NCBI GenBank assembly: GCA_903840375.1
Contig: CAIMFR010000024.1
Location: 1-9,867 of the forward strand
Source: Candidatus Adlerbacteria bacterium
Lineage (GTDB): Bacteria; Patescibacteriota; Minisyncoccia; Phycocordibacterales; SBAW01
Reading direction: 5' to 3'
Length of the DNA: 9,867 nucleotides
A program made the position numbers and the translations under genes. Shown here one piece after another: positions 1-5,752 of the stretch. The notes below the pieces were generated by a model. The model saw only the letters and a list, made by a program, of their open reading frames with translations, was not told where the DNA came from and ran no database searches. Numbering within the stretch: position 1 is the stretch's first letter; each line of letters begins with the position of its first letter.

Positions 1-91
1 CCGAGATAAGCTCATCAGCACCCTTTCGTGTGGAGTGTTTGTTGAGCGCCAGATATTTATTTATGCGCATCGGGAATGCGGATGTTTCCAT
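1..91 (-). CDS. S4-domain rRNA pseudouridine synthase, N-terminal fragment (runs off left edge)
   Basis: Read on the minus strand, the first 30 codons start METSAFP and continue MRINKYLALNKHSTRKGADE. The second part matches the opening of the S4 RNA-binding domain of the RsuA/RluB/RluF pseudouridine synthases (pattern MRxNKYLAxxGxxSRRxADELI). These enzymes isomerise a specific uridine in 16S or 23S rRNA in the cytoplasm. Only part of the S4 domain is visible; the catalytic domain with its Asp lies beyond base 1, so the exact subfamily cannot be told. Two starts are possible: ATG at 91, or ATG at 70 (MRINKYLA), which fits the family better by length. I report 91 because a good promoter would place the transcript start only about 3 bases upstream of it. 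Neither start has a Shine-Dalgarno site. The gene is divergent from the zinc-ribbon gene at 176. Confidence 0.72.
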   Translation of the reverse strand, partial: METSAFPMRINKYLALNKHSTRKGADELIS

Positions 92-100
92 AGAGTAGAA

Positions 101-129
101 AGCGTAACACATCTACTTTGCTCTGTAAA
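101..129 (-). promoter_or_regulatory. Extended -10 promoter for the pseudouridine synthase gene
   Basis: On the minus strand, TTTACA (129-124) lies 17 bases before TACGCT (106-101). The -10 is preceded by TGT (109-107), which gives an extended -10. The expected transcript start near base 94 leaves a leader of about 3 bases to the ATG at 91, or about 24 bases to the ATG at 70. This is the best-formed promoter in the window, judged by eye. Confidence 0.55.
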
Positions 130-136
130 GAGTTAA

Positions 137-152
137 CACGGGCAGTTCCGTG
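137..152. repeat. Short inverted repeat in divergent intergenic region
   Basis: CACGG (137-141) and CCGTG (148-152) are perfect 5-base inverted arms around a 6-base loop. The repeat sits between the minus-strand promoter at 101-129 and the plus-strand start at 176. It could be an operator half-site pair or a weak hairpin. Nothing else was recognised between 130 and 175, and I see no convincing -35/-10 pair for the plus gene, only TAAACT at 170-175. Confidence 0.25.
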
Positions 153-175
153 CTTCGATGTTGTTGTAGTAAACT

Positions 176-544
176 ATGTATATGGAAGAACAAAAAAGTG
201 TCGGCACTTGTCCGGTTTGTCGTCAACCCATTTTGCCGGAATATTATTTTTGTCCGAACTGCGGGGCGGCTTTGCGAACGCACCCGCTGCCCACTTCGGC
301 TGCAGCGCAAGCGTGGCTGTATATTTTTAGCGCAATTCTCCCGATGTTCCTCTTTCTCCCGATAGCAAAATGGAAAGGGCTTGCGTATGCAAAGTCGGAA
401 GACCCGAAGATGAAACAGATCGGCGTCATAGCTTTCGGCATCGTCGTACTTTCCACCATCATCACGAGCTGGCTGGCAGTTGTGTGGACGCAAGATGCGA
501 TTCAATCTTCACTGAACAGCATCAATGCAGACATGAGCGCATAA
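176..544 (+). CDS. Zinc-ribbon membrane protein, function unknown
   Basis: The product is 122 residues. A zinc ribbon at the N terminus is formed by CPVC (12-15) and CPNC (26-29) with 10 residues between the pairs. Two hydrophobic segments follow, at about 47-64 and 82-104, with a charged KWKGLAYAKSEDPK loop between them. The zinc ribbon should therefore face the cytoplasm on a two-helix membrane anchor. Such short zinc_ribbon proteins are common in Patescibacteria and have no assigned reaction; the ribbon may bind nucleic acid or a protein partner. The second ATG at 182 (MEEQK) is an equally good start: TAAACT at 170-175 is spaced so that transcription could begin right at it. No Shine-Dalgarno site is visible. 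The stop lies only 7 bases from the stop of the convergent MATE gene, so there is no room for a terminator between them. Confidence 0.8.
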   Translation: MYMEEQKSVGTCPVCRQPILPEYYFCPNCGAALRTHPLPTSAAAQAWLYIFSAILPMFLFLPIAKWKGLAYAKSEDPKMKQIGVIAFGIVVLSTIITSWLAVVWTQDAIQSSLNSINADMSA

Positions 545-551
545 ATACGAT

Positions 552-1979
552 CTATATCCCTTCCTGTTGCGCCAATATTCCTTCGGAAACTTCCTCTTCG
601 AGGATCTCCTCGCTGCCGGTTATGCGTTTCGTCTTCCAGTCGCCGTTCGCATACACGCCGAGCGTGATGAGGGCGATGATGATGTTCGAAACAGGGAATG
701 CCCACCAGATGCCTTGTATCCCAAGCGTGGTGTGTTTCGAGAGAACATATGCGAGCGGAAATTGAAGGACCCATTGCGACACGAGCGTGAGCACCATCGT
801 GACGATCATATTGCCGGACGCGCGCAGGACTCCGGTGAGCGCCATCTGTATGCCCATGAATCCCCAGGAGAGCGCCATGATACGCAGGAATAGCGCGCCG
901 GCCGCGATGACGTCGGGAGTATTCGGCACGAAGAATGAGATCAATTGCGGAGCGAAGACGAACACGATCACACCCATGCCGGAAAGTATCCAGAAGCCGA
1001 GCCATGCGCCAAGTCGTCCGATGCGCGAGGCTCGGCCGATATTGCCCGCGCCTATGTTCTGGCCCGCCAATGTAGAGACGGCCATCGAGACTCCCATCGC
1101 GGGGATCATGGCGACTTGCAGTATTGTTGATCCGACACCGTACGCGGCGATGGCGAGAGTCCCGAAACTGGTGATGAGAAATGTCATCACGGTGAGTCCG
1201 AGTGCGCGCGCGGACTGTTCTATCGAGGCGGGGAACCCGAGATAAAAAGCGCGCTTGATGTAGGTGAAGTCCGGTATGAAATTTTTACGATGAACATGAA
1301 TGCCGTTCTTGCCGAGTCGCAGTATCGCGATACCGATGATCGCGGCGATGCTCTGTGTGCCGAGTGTCGCAAGCGCCGCGCCCATGACACCGTGCGGCGC
1401 GATAGGTCCCCAGCCGAATATGAAAAGCGGGTCGAGCGCGAAGTTCAATACGACCGTGCCGAGCACGATGTAGATAGGCAATGTCGGATTACCTATTCCG
1501 CGCATGATCGCTTGGAATACAAAGAAAATAAAATTGAAAACAAGTGCGATGAAGGAGACGCGCATGAAGCCTAGTGCTCCCTGGTATACATCCGGCGTGA
1601 CTCCCATGAGATGCAGAAGCGCGGGTGCGGCGATATAGCCTATCGTTCCAAGAACGACGGAGACGCTCATGACCATGAGCAGTGTCTGCGCTGCGACATG
1701 GCTTACCATCTCGTGGTTTTTTGCGCCGACATACTGCGCGATGAGTGTTGACCCTGCGATAGCGAACCCCACACCCAAGGCGGTCAACAGGAATGTGACG
1801 GGGAAACTTATCGACACTGCGGCGACGGCCGCAGCACCCAATCGACCAACCCAGAATGCATCGATGACTTGGTATCCGGCTTGGAAAATATTCGCCAGCA
1901 CGATAGGTATCGCAAGCGTAAGAAGCGAGCGGAGGATCGGTCCTTCAAGTAACGAATTTTTTGATGTGGCAGATGGCAT
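552..1979 (-). CDS. MATE-family multidrug/toxin efflux transporter
   Basis: The product is 475 residues from the ATG at 1979. It has about 12 hydrophobic segments in two related halves, as expected for MatE transporters, which export cationic drugs or metabolites in exchange for Na+ or H+. Recognisable stretches are EGPILRSLLTLAIPIVLANI at the start, the TM2 region with FWVGRLGAAAVAAVS, and the second-half signature STLAGQNIGAGN followed by RASRIGR. The length is normal for the family. The reading frame stays open to an earlier ATG at 2027, adding 16 residues. I prefer 1979 because family members start just before the EGPI motif and because a TACATT -10-like hexamer (2018-2013, minus strand) would lie inside the longer version. 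There is no Shine-Dalgarno site. The C-terminal tail is acidic and soluble. The substrate cannot be told from sequence. Confidence 0.93.
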   Translation of the reverse strand: MPSATSKNSLLEGPILRSLLTLAIPIVLANIFQAGYQVIDAFWVGRLGAAAVAAVSISFPVTFLLTALGVGFAIAGSTLIAQYVGAKNHEMVSHVAAQTLLMVMSVSVVLGTIGYIAAPALLHLMGVTPDVYQGALGFMRVSFIALVFNFIFFVFQAIMRGIGNPTLPIYIVLGTVVLNFALDPLFIFGWGPIAPHGVMGAALATLGTQSIAAIIGIAILRLGKNGIHVHRKNFIPDFTYIKRAFYLGFPASIEQSARALGLTVMTFLITSFGTLAIAAYGVGSTILQVAMIPAMGVSMAVSTLAGQNIGAGNIGRASRIGRLGAWLGFWILSGMGVIVFVFAPQLISFFVPNTPDVIAAGALFLRIMALSWGFMGIQMALTGVLRASGNMIVTMVLTLVSQWVLQFPLAYVLSKHTTLGIQGIWWAFPVSNIIIALITLGVYANGDWKTKRITGSEEILEEEVSEGILAQQEGI

Positions 1980-2032
1980 TGGTTTAAAAAAGAAATTACT
2001 AGAGTCAGCGTTAATGTATGGTAGCATAAATG

Positions 2033-2044
2033 CGAATCGATTCG
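2033..2044. promoter_or_regulatory. 12-base perfect palindrome between divergent genes (possible operator)
   Basis: CGAATCGATTCG is a perfect 12-base palindrome. It lies upstream of both the MATE gene (start 1979, minus) and the small gene at 2107 (plus). Candidate -10 elements flank it: TACATT on the minus strand (2018-2013) and TACGAT or GATAGT on the plus strand (2066-2074). That placement suits a repressor site serving both promoters, but no regulator gene is nearby and a single copy is weak evidence. Confidence 0.3.
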
Positions 2045-2096
2045 ATGTGGATTTTTTTATACAGATACGATAGTGTTGTCCGAGGTCGGTTCATTC

Positions 2097-2101
2097 GGAG
2101 G
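2097..2101 (+). promoter_or_regulatory. Shine-Dalgarno site GGAGG that sets the start at 2107
   Basis: GGAGG at 2097-2101 stands 5 bases before the ATG at 2107. It overlaps and so argues against the in-frame GTG at 2101. It is one of only two convincing Shine-Dalgarno sites in the window. Confidence 0.65.
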
Positions 2102-2106
2102 TGTCG

Positions 2107-2370
2107 ATGGAACAGCATCCGACGTCGGTCGTTGGATATGAAGAAACTCTTACGGTGCTTGCCGAGGCTATCCATGACATGCGCTACGACAAAGTTGCGG
2201 AGTTTTATAAGTGCGTTGCTGTCGAATTGCACCGGCAGGCAAGGGGAGACTTGGCAAAAGGTCGTCCGAAACTTGCCGCAAAACTTGAGAGTGCTGCAAG
2301 GGCTGCAAAACAGATGCAGAAGAAATTTGAAGATATGTACTGTCTGTGTAAACCGCACATGCACACATGA
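2107..2370 (+). CDS. Small helical protein of unknown function
   Basis: The product is 87 residues and not recognised. It is predicted to be almost wholly alpha-helical, without signal peptide or membrane segment, so probably cytoplasmic. The centre is rich in Ala and Lys/Arg (for example GRPKLAAKLESAARAAKQMQ). The C terminus carries CLCKPHMH, a Cys-x-Cys and His-x-His cluster that could bind a metal; this is inference only. The ATG at 2107 is chosen over the GTG at 2101 because GGAGG ends 5 bases before it. The gene stands alone, divergent from the MATE gene and followed by its own hairpin terminator. Good translation signals and a terminator make it likely to be real despite its size. Confidence 0.65.
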   Translation: MEQHPTSVVGYEETLTVLAEAIHDMRYDKVAEFYKCVAVELHRQARGDLAKGRPKLAAKLESAARAAKQMQKKFEDMYCLCKPHMHT

Positions 2371-2385
2371 GATCGTCACCTATAT

Positions 2386-2419
2386 GGGCTGTCTCGCATA
2401 CCGCGGCAGCCTGTTTTTT
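2386..2419 (+). terminator. Rho-independent terminator after the small helical protein gene
   Basis: GGCTG (2387-2391) pairs with CAGCC (2407-2411), with further partial pairing inside the arms, and is followed by six T at 2414-2419. It starts 16 bases after the stop codon at 2370. Confidence 0.6.
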
Positions 2420-2444
2420 GTCTTTATAGTCTGGTTGATAAAAC

Positions 2445-2458
2445 GGCCTCATTAGGCC
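2445..2458 (-). terminator. Hairpin with minus-strand T run, no matching gene
   Basis: GGCCT (2445-2449) and AGGCC (2454-2458) form a tight hairpin with a 4-base loop. Read on the minus strand it is followed by G and then TTTT, like a weak terminator. No minus-strand gene ends here, so it may instead be a backstop against antisense transcription, part of the csp upstream region, or chance. Confidence 0.25.
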
Positions 2459-2490
2459 ATTCGGGGACTTGTCCCGTTGACCATGTACAC

Positions 2491-2580
2491 TGGTATGATT
2501 ATGTGCTAGACTTGATGAGTCTACTATAGACTAAAGAAACAAGGTCGGATTTCTCAAAAGCAATAACACAAAATAAAAGT
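2491..2580 (+). promoter_or_regulatory. Promoter and structured leader of the cold-shock gene
   Basis: TGG-TATGAT (2491-2499) is an extended -10 that would start transcription near 2506, giving a leader of about 75 bases. TGC-TAGACT (2504-2512) is a second candidate. At the 5' end of that leader, TAGACT (2507-2512), AGTCTA (2518-2523) and TAGACT (2527-2532) alternate. The middle copy can pair with either neighbour, so two mutually exclusive hairpins are possible. The rest of the leader (2533-2580) is A-rich, unstructured and has no Shine-Dalgarno site. Leader-based temperature control is known for E. coli cspA; whether it applies here is inference. Confidence 0.4.
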
Positions 2581-2778
2581 ATGACAGGTATCATAAAAAC
2601 ACTTACGGACAGGGGATTCGGATTCATCTCTCGCGAAGGCGAGGTGAAGGATCTTTTCTTCCACTCTAAGGATCTCAATGGCGTCACTTTCGATGAGCTT
2701 AAACAAGGCGACAAAGTCTCGTTTGAAGTTCAGAATGGCGAGAAGGGACTTAGCGCCGTCAATGTATCCCGCGCGTAA
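2581..2778 (+). CDS. Cold-shock domain protein (CspA family)
   Basis: The product is 65 residues, a single cold-shock domain: a five-stranded OB fold that binds single-stranded RNA and DNA and acts as an RNA chaperone in the cytoplasm. RNP1 is visible as RGFGFIS (11-17) and RNP2 as DLFFHS (24-29). The rest of the fold follows with FDELKQGDKVSFEV and the end AVNVSRA. The usual KWF start of the domain (as in GTVKWFN) is replaced by IIKTL, with one residue fewer before RNP1, so the aromatic Trp of the nucleic-acid face is missing. I have the impression this variant is typical of Patescibacteria. The ATG at 2581 is the only sensible start; there is no Shine-Dalgarno site. The gene is monocistronic, with a structured leader and a strong terminator. 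Confidence 0.93.
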   Translation: MTGIIKTLTDRGFGFISREGEVKDLFFHSKDLNGVTFDELKQGDKVSFEVQNGEKGLSAVNVSRA

Positions 2779-2795
2779 TTTACGCATTTTTCGGG

Positions 2796-2831
2796 AAAGA
2801 AAATGCCGCTCTATTGGGCGGCATTTTCTTT
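2796..2831 (+). terminator. Strong rho-independent terminator after the cold-shock gene
   Basis: GAAAATGCCGC (2799-2809) and GCGGCATTTTC (2818-2828) are a perfect inverted repeat around an 8-base loop. Three more A-T pairs extend the stem to 14 base pairs (2796-2831). The T-rich right arm serves as the tail, and the A-rich left arm would give a T tail on the minus strand too, so it could act in both directions. It lies 17 bases after the stop codon. Confidence 0.85.
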
Positions 2832-2850
2832 GTTATAGTAGTGATACATT
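2831..2850 (+). promoter_or_regulatory. Two tandem extended -10 elements upstream of apbE
   Basis: TGT-TATAGT (2831-2839) and TGA-TACATT (2842-2850) are both extended -10 matches 10 to 22 bases before the apbE ATG at 2861. The first begins on the last base of the csp terminator. No -35 is recognisable because that position falls inside the terminator stem. Leaders would be about 4 to 15 bases. Confidence 0.45.
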
Positions 2851-2860
2851 TTTTAAAACC

Positions 2861-3604
2861 ATGCGAGCGACTAGAACCGATATCATGAATATGCCGATCG
2901 TTGTGGAAATAGCGGACGCACATGTGTCTGCTGCGGATATTGAAAGTGTGTTCGCATATTTCATTGATGTCGAAAAACGATTTAGTTTTTTTAAAGATGA
3001 CAGCGAAGTTTCTCGCATGAATCGCGGAGAGATCCGCGAACTTTCCCCGGACATGCAAGAAATTTTATTTTTTGCAGAAAAGACAAAACAGGAATCGCAC
3101 GGCTATTTCGATATCAGTCGTCCCGACGGTCGTACCAATCCGTCCGGCATCGTGAAGGGCTGGGCGATACGGAATGCGTCTCGACTTCTTCTTGCGAAGA
3201 ATATACAAAATTTTTGTCTCAATGTCGGCGGTGACATCCAGTCGCATGGAAAAAATGAAAATGGAAGCGAGTGGAGTATCGGCATCCGCAATCCGCTCAA
3301 GCGGAATGAAATAGTAAAAGTCATCTATCCGCGCGGTGCCGGTGTGGCGACTTCCGGTTCTTCAGAGCGTGGGTCGCACATCTACGATCCGCACGCGCCG
3401 AAAAAAGAATTGAATGATGTGGTCAGTATTACGGTGATCGGGCTAGATGTGTTGGAGGCTGATAGGTTCGCTACTGCGGCATTTGCTATGGGGAATGATG
3501 GAATTATATTTATTGAGTCGCTGCCCGCATGTGAGGGATACCAAATAGACCGTAATGGTGTTGCGACGATGAGTACTGGTTTTCCACAGTACCTGGCTCG
3601 GTGA
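2861..3604 (+). CDS. apbE: FAD:protein FMN transferase (ApbE family)
   Basis: The product is 247 residues. ApbE enzymes use FAD and Mg2+ to attach FMN covalently to a Thr or Ser in a DxxSGAT-type site. Family landmarks appear in order: SEVSRMNRG near the N terminus, GYFDISRPDGR, SGIVKGWAI (95-103, normally GGIAKGYA), NVGGD (121-125), ATSG (163-166), HIYDP (173-177) and the metal-binding region ADRFATAAFAMG (200 onward). The enzyme is shorter than classical ApbE (about 310-350) and has no signal peptide or lipobox, so it should be cytoplasmic. The frame stays open upstream to 2678, but that extension runs through the csp gene and its terminator and has no hydrophobic stretch, so ATG 2861 is chosen; ATG 2885 is another option. 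The next gene carries a matching target site, so the two surely work together. Confidence 0.9.
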   Translation: MRATRTDIMNMPIVVEIADAHVSAADIESVFAYFIDVEKRFSFFKDDSEVSRMNRGEIRELSPDMQEILFFAEKTKQESHGYFDISRPDGRTNPSGIVKGWAIRNASRLLLAKNIQNFCLNVGGDIQSHGKNENGSEWSIGIRNPLKRNEIVKVIYPRGAGVATSGSSERGSHIYDPHAPKKELNDVVSITVIGLDVLEADRFATAAFAMGNDGIIFIESLPACEGYQIDRNGVATMSTGFPQYLAR

Positions 3605-3607
3605 GTC

Positions 3608-3616
3608 TGCTATAGT
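3608..3616 (+). promoter_or_regulatory. Extended -10 promoter for the FMN-binding protein gene
   Basis: TGC-TATAGT starts 4 bases after the apbE stop codon and ends 13 bases before the ATG at 3630. The predicted leader is about 6 bases. No clear -35 is seen. It would allow the downstream pair to be transcribed independently of apbE. Confidence 0.5.
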
Positions 3617-3629
3617 GTGTACATACACC

Positions 3630-4142
3630 ATGGTTGATCTACGTGCACAGACGAACGTCGGGAGAAAGACCGCCTTATCACTCGTGCTTATTTTTGTATC
3701 CGTTGCTTATGCGTTGCAACAACATCTTGGAAATGCACCGGCTACGACGGTAGTAAGCACTGCGTCGCAAGCTCAGGAAATTTCTATTCCAGCACCTGTT
3801 CAGCCGACATCATCACCGTCACCTGAGCCGTCATCCGTTCCTGCACAGAATCTCGGTCCGTATGTCGATGGTGCCTATACCGGTAAAGTTGCAGATGCTT
3901 ATTATGGAAACGTACAAGTACAGGCCACAATTGTCGCCGGAAATATATCGGACATTCAATTCCTGCAGTACCCGACCGATCGAAAGACGTCGCAGCAGAT
4001 CAGCGGCCGAGCGATGCCGATATTGAAACAAGAGGCTATCCAGGCACAGAGCGCGCAAGTTGATACGGTATCCGGTGCGACTGAAATAAGTAATGCGTTC
4101 GTGACGTCACTCGGCTCGGCGCTTGCGCAAGCGAAAAAATAA
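3630..4142 (+). CDS. Membrane-anchored FMN-binding (FMN_bind) protein, ApbE substrate
   Basis: The product is 170 residues. An uncleaved-type N-terminal anchor (about 14-29) follows R5, R12 and K13, which predicts N-in, C-out topology. A Pro/Ser/Thr-rich spacer (about 50-72) leads to an FMN_bind domain (74-170) related to NqrG/RnfG and NosR. The flavinylation motif is exact: D145-TV-S148-G-A-T151, with T151 the expected FMN acceptor. The domain opens with YVDGAYTG, typical of the family. The ATG at 3630 is preferred over the in-frame GTG at 3615, which overlaps the -10 element. There is no Shine-Dalgarno site. The gene lies 25 bases after apbE and 3 bases before the membrane reductase, so it probably passes electrons between that reductase and an unknown extracytoplasmic acceptor. 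Confidence 0.9.
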   Translation: MVDLRAQTNVGRKTALSLVLIFVSVAYALQQHLGNAPATTVVSTASQAQEISIPAPVQPTSSPSPEPSSVPAQNLGPYVDGAYTGKVADAYYGNVQVQATIVAGNISDIQFLQYPTDRKTSQQISGRAMPILKQEAIQAQSAQVDTVSGATEISNAFVTSLGSALAQAKK

Positions 4143-4145
4143 TTC

Positions 4146-5660
4146 ATGCTTTCCTTTATTGACAACATTCTCAACCGCATCACTATGTACCGCCTTGTGC
4201 TGTACTATCTTATCGCGCTTCTCGGTGTGGCGATCGTGTTCGGTCTTTTCGGCATATTGCCATACAAACCGGACGCGATGGTGTTTTCTACATTCACCAT
4301 TTTTATTGCCTGCTGGGCAACCAATAAGATCTTCGCGAAAGTGTTCGGCGCGGCAACCAATGTTGAGTCGATCTATATCACGGTTTTTATACTGGCGCTC
4401 ATTATTACGCCGGTCACTGCGACCGATTATGCAGGTGTCGGCTTTTTGCTTTTCGCATCGGCGTGGGCCATGGCGTCGAAATATATTTTTGCGATCGGTA
4501 AGAAGCATATTTTCAATCCGGCAGCCTTCGGCGTCGCACTTTCAGCCATCGCCATCAATCAATCTGCCACTTGGTGGGTTGCCGGAAATTTGCCGCTTTT
4601 GCCGTTTGTCGTTATTGGTGGACTTCTCGTCGTGCGCAAGCTCCGACGTTTCGATTTGGTCACGGCGTTCGTGGTCACCTCTCTTGTTGTCATTGGCACC
4701 ACAGCCTCCGGCGGCTATCAATCCGCGATCATGCAGACGTTGCTGCACTCTGCATTTTTCTTCCTTGCATTTGCGATGCTGACAGAGCCTCTAACGATGT
4801 CTCCGGATCGAACTCGTCGCATACTGTACGGCGCGATGGTCGGATTGCTTTTTGCACCAAACATACACATCGGTACTTTTTATTTCACGCCGGAACTGGC
4901 GCTTCTCGCCGGCAACCTGTTCGTATATCTGGTAAGTCCTAAAGGCCGCTTCATGCTCATGCTCATCGATAAAGTTCAGATTGGAAAGGGCACATTGGAA
5001 TTCGTATTCTCATCCGACAAACCTATTTCATTCCGACCCGGTCAATATCTCGAATGGACACTACCACACCGATTCTCCGACAATCGCGGCAATAGACGCT
5101 ACTTCACCATCGCCTCGTCTCCGACAGAAGATGTTGTGCGTCTCGGTGTGCGATTCTACGAACCGGCAAGTAGCTTCAAGCGTGCGCTTTTAACGATGGG
5201 TGAGAATGATGTGATCTCGGCGTCCCATGTGGCCGGTGATTTTGTTCTTCCGACTGATCAGAATAAAAAACTTGTATTTATTGCCGGAGGTATCGGTGTG
5301 ACGCCGTTCCGCAGCATGGTGCAGTACTGTGTCGACAAAAAAGAACGACGTTCAATTATCATGCTCTATGCCAACAAGACAGCGGCGGAAATATCTTACA
5401 AAGAAGTGTTTGACCGAGCGCAGCAAGAATTGGGGATCAAGACCGTGTATGTTGTAACAAAAGAGAGCTCATCCGCACCCGGCATGTACAGCGGCAGCAT
5501 AGACAGTGCCCTCATCGCAAAAGAAATTCCGGATTATAAAGAGCGTACATTCTATATCTCCGGACCGCACGGCATGGTGGATTCATTCACAAAAACTTTG
5601 CGAGATATGGGTGTGTCGAGATGGAAGATAAAAACAGACTTCTTCCCCGGTTTCGCATAA
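4146..5660 (+). CDS. NqrB/RnfD-like membrane protein fused to an FNR-type FAD/NAD(P)H reductase
   Basis: The product is 504 residues in two parts. Residues 1 to about 265 hold eight to ten membrane segments with NqrB/RnfD landmarks HIFNPAAFGVAL (N124 of the NPAAFG core) and MLTEPLTMSP (T213-E214-P215). Residues about 268 to 504 are an FNR-type flavoreductase: FAD site RYFTIASSP (R318), NAD(P)H site AGGIGVTPFRSM (G381-P387) and C-terminal SGPHGMVDSF ending DFFPGF. There is no 2Fe-2S domain. NAD(P)H would be oxidised on the cytoplasmic side and electrons sent through the membrane to the FMN-binding partner encoded 3 bases upstream. NqrB and RnfD normally carry their own covalent FMN at an SGAT site; I see no such motif here. 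The gene follows its neighbour too closely for a separate promoter and has no Shine-Dalgarno site, so translational coupling is likely. The electron acceptor is unknown. Confidence 0.9.
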   Translation: MLSFIDNILNRITMYRLVLYYLIALLGVAIVFGLFGILPYKPDAMVFSTFTIFIACWATNKIFAKVFGAATNVESIYITVFILALIITPVTATDYAGVGFLLFASAWAMASKYIFAIGKKHIFNPAAFGVALSAIAINQSATWWVAGNLPLLPFVVIGGLLVVRKLRRFDLVTAFVVTSLVVIGTTASGGYQSAIMQTLLHSAFFFLAFAMLTEPLTMSPDRTRRILYGAMVGLLFAPNIHIGTFYFTPELALLAGNLFVYLVSPKGRFMLMLIDKVQIGKGTLEFVFSSDKPISFRPGQYLEWTLPHRFSDNRGNRRYFTIASSPTEDVVRLGVRFYEPASSFKRALLTMGENDVISASHVAGDFVLPTDQNKKLVFIAGGIGVTPFRSMVQYCVDKKERRSIIMLYANKTAAEISYKEVFDRAQQELGIKTVYVVTKESSSAPGMYSGSIDSALIAKEIPDYKERTFYISGPHGMVDSFTKTLRDMGVSRWKIKTDFFPGFA

Positions 5661-5684
5661 CATAAGGCGCTCGATCACGAACCC

Positions 5685-5713
5685 TTGCTATTTGTTTGAT
5701 AAGATGATACATT
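5685..5713 (+). promoter_or_regulatory. Promoter for the CxxC protein and ABC-F gene pair
   Basis: TTGCTA (5685-5690), a 17-base spacer and TGA-TACATT (5705-5713) give a complete -35 plus extended -10. The expected transcript start near 5720 leaves a leader of about 33 bases before ATG 5753, with no Shine-Dalgarno site. No hairpin terminator for the preceding gene was seen in 5661-5752. Confidence 0.55.
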
Positions 5714-5752
5714 AGATGTCCTTAGTCAACACTTCATTAATTGTCTATATAT

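Noticed and set aside
2..136. Plus-strand open frames at the left edge that could be the end of an upstream gene
   Set aside because: Their translations show no recognisable protein, while the minus strand of the same bases encodes a clear S4-domain start.
502..1005. 167-residue minus-strand frame overlapping the MATE gene
   Set aside because: It is an Arg/His-rich shadow of the MATE coding sequence in another frame and has no domain.
1980..2027. Longer MATE N terminus starting at 2027
   Set aside because: The extra 16 residues (Asn/Ser/Phe-rich) precede the normal family start and would cover the likely promoter. It remains possible, but the ATG at 1979 is preferred.
2371..2580. Possible small RNA or tRNA in the gap before the cold-shock gene
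   Set aside because: Several hairpins are present, but there is no cloverleaf, no T-arm consensus and no recognised RNA family. The hairpins are better explained as a terminator and a leader.
2678..2860. Upstream in-frame extension of apbE giving a 308-residue protein
   Set aside because: It overlaps the cold-shock gene in another frame and runs through a perfect terminator. The added residues contain no signal peptide or family sequence.
4123..4782. 219-residue plus-strand frame overlapping the RnfD-like gene
   Set aside because: It is Ser/Arg/Cys-rich and lies in a different frame from the membrane protein, which has consistent NqrB/RnfD motifs.
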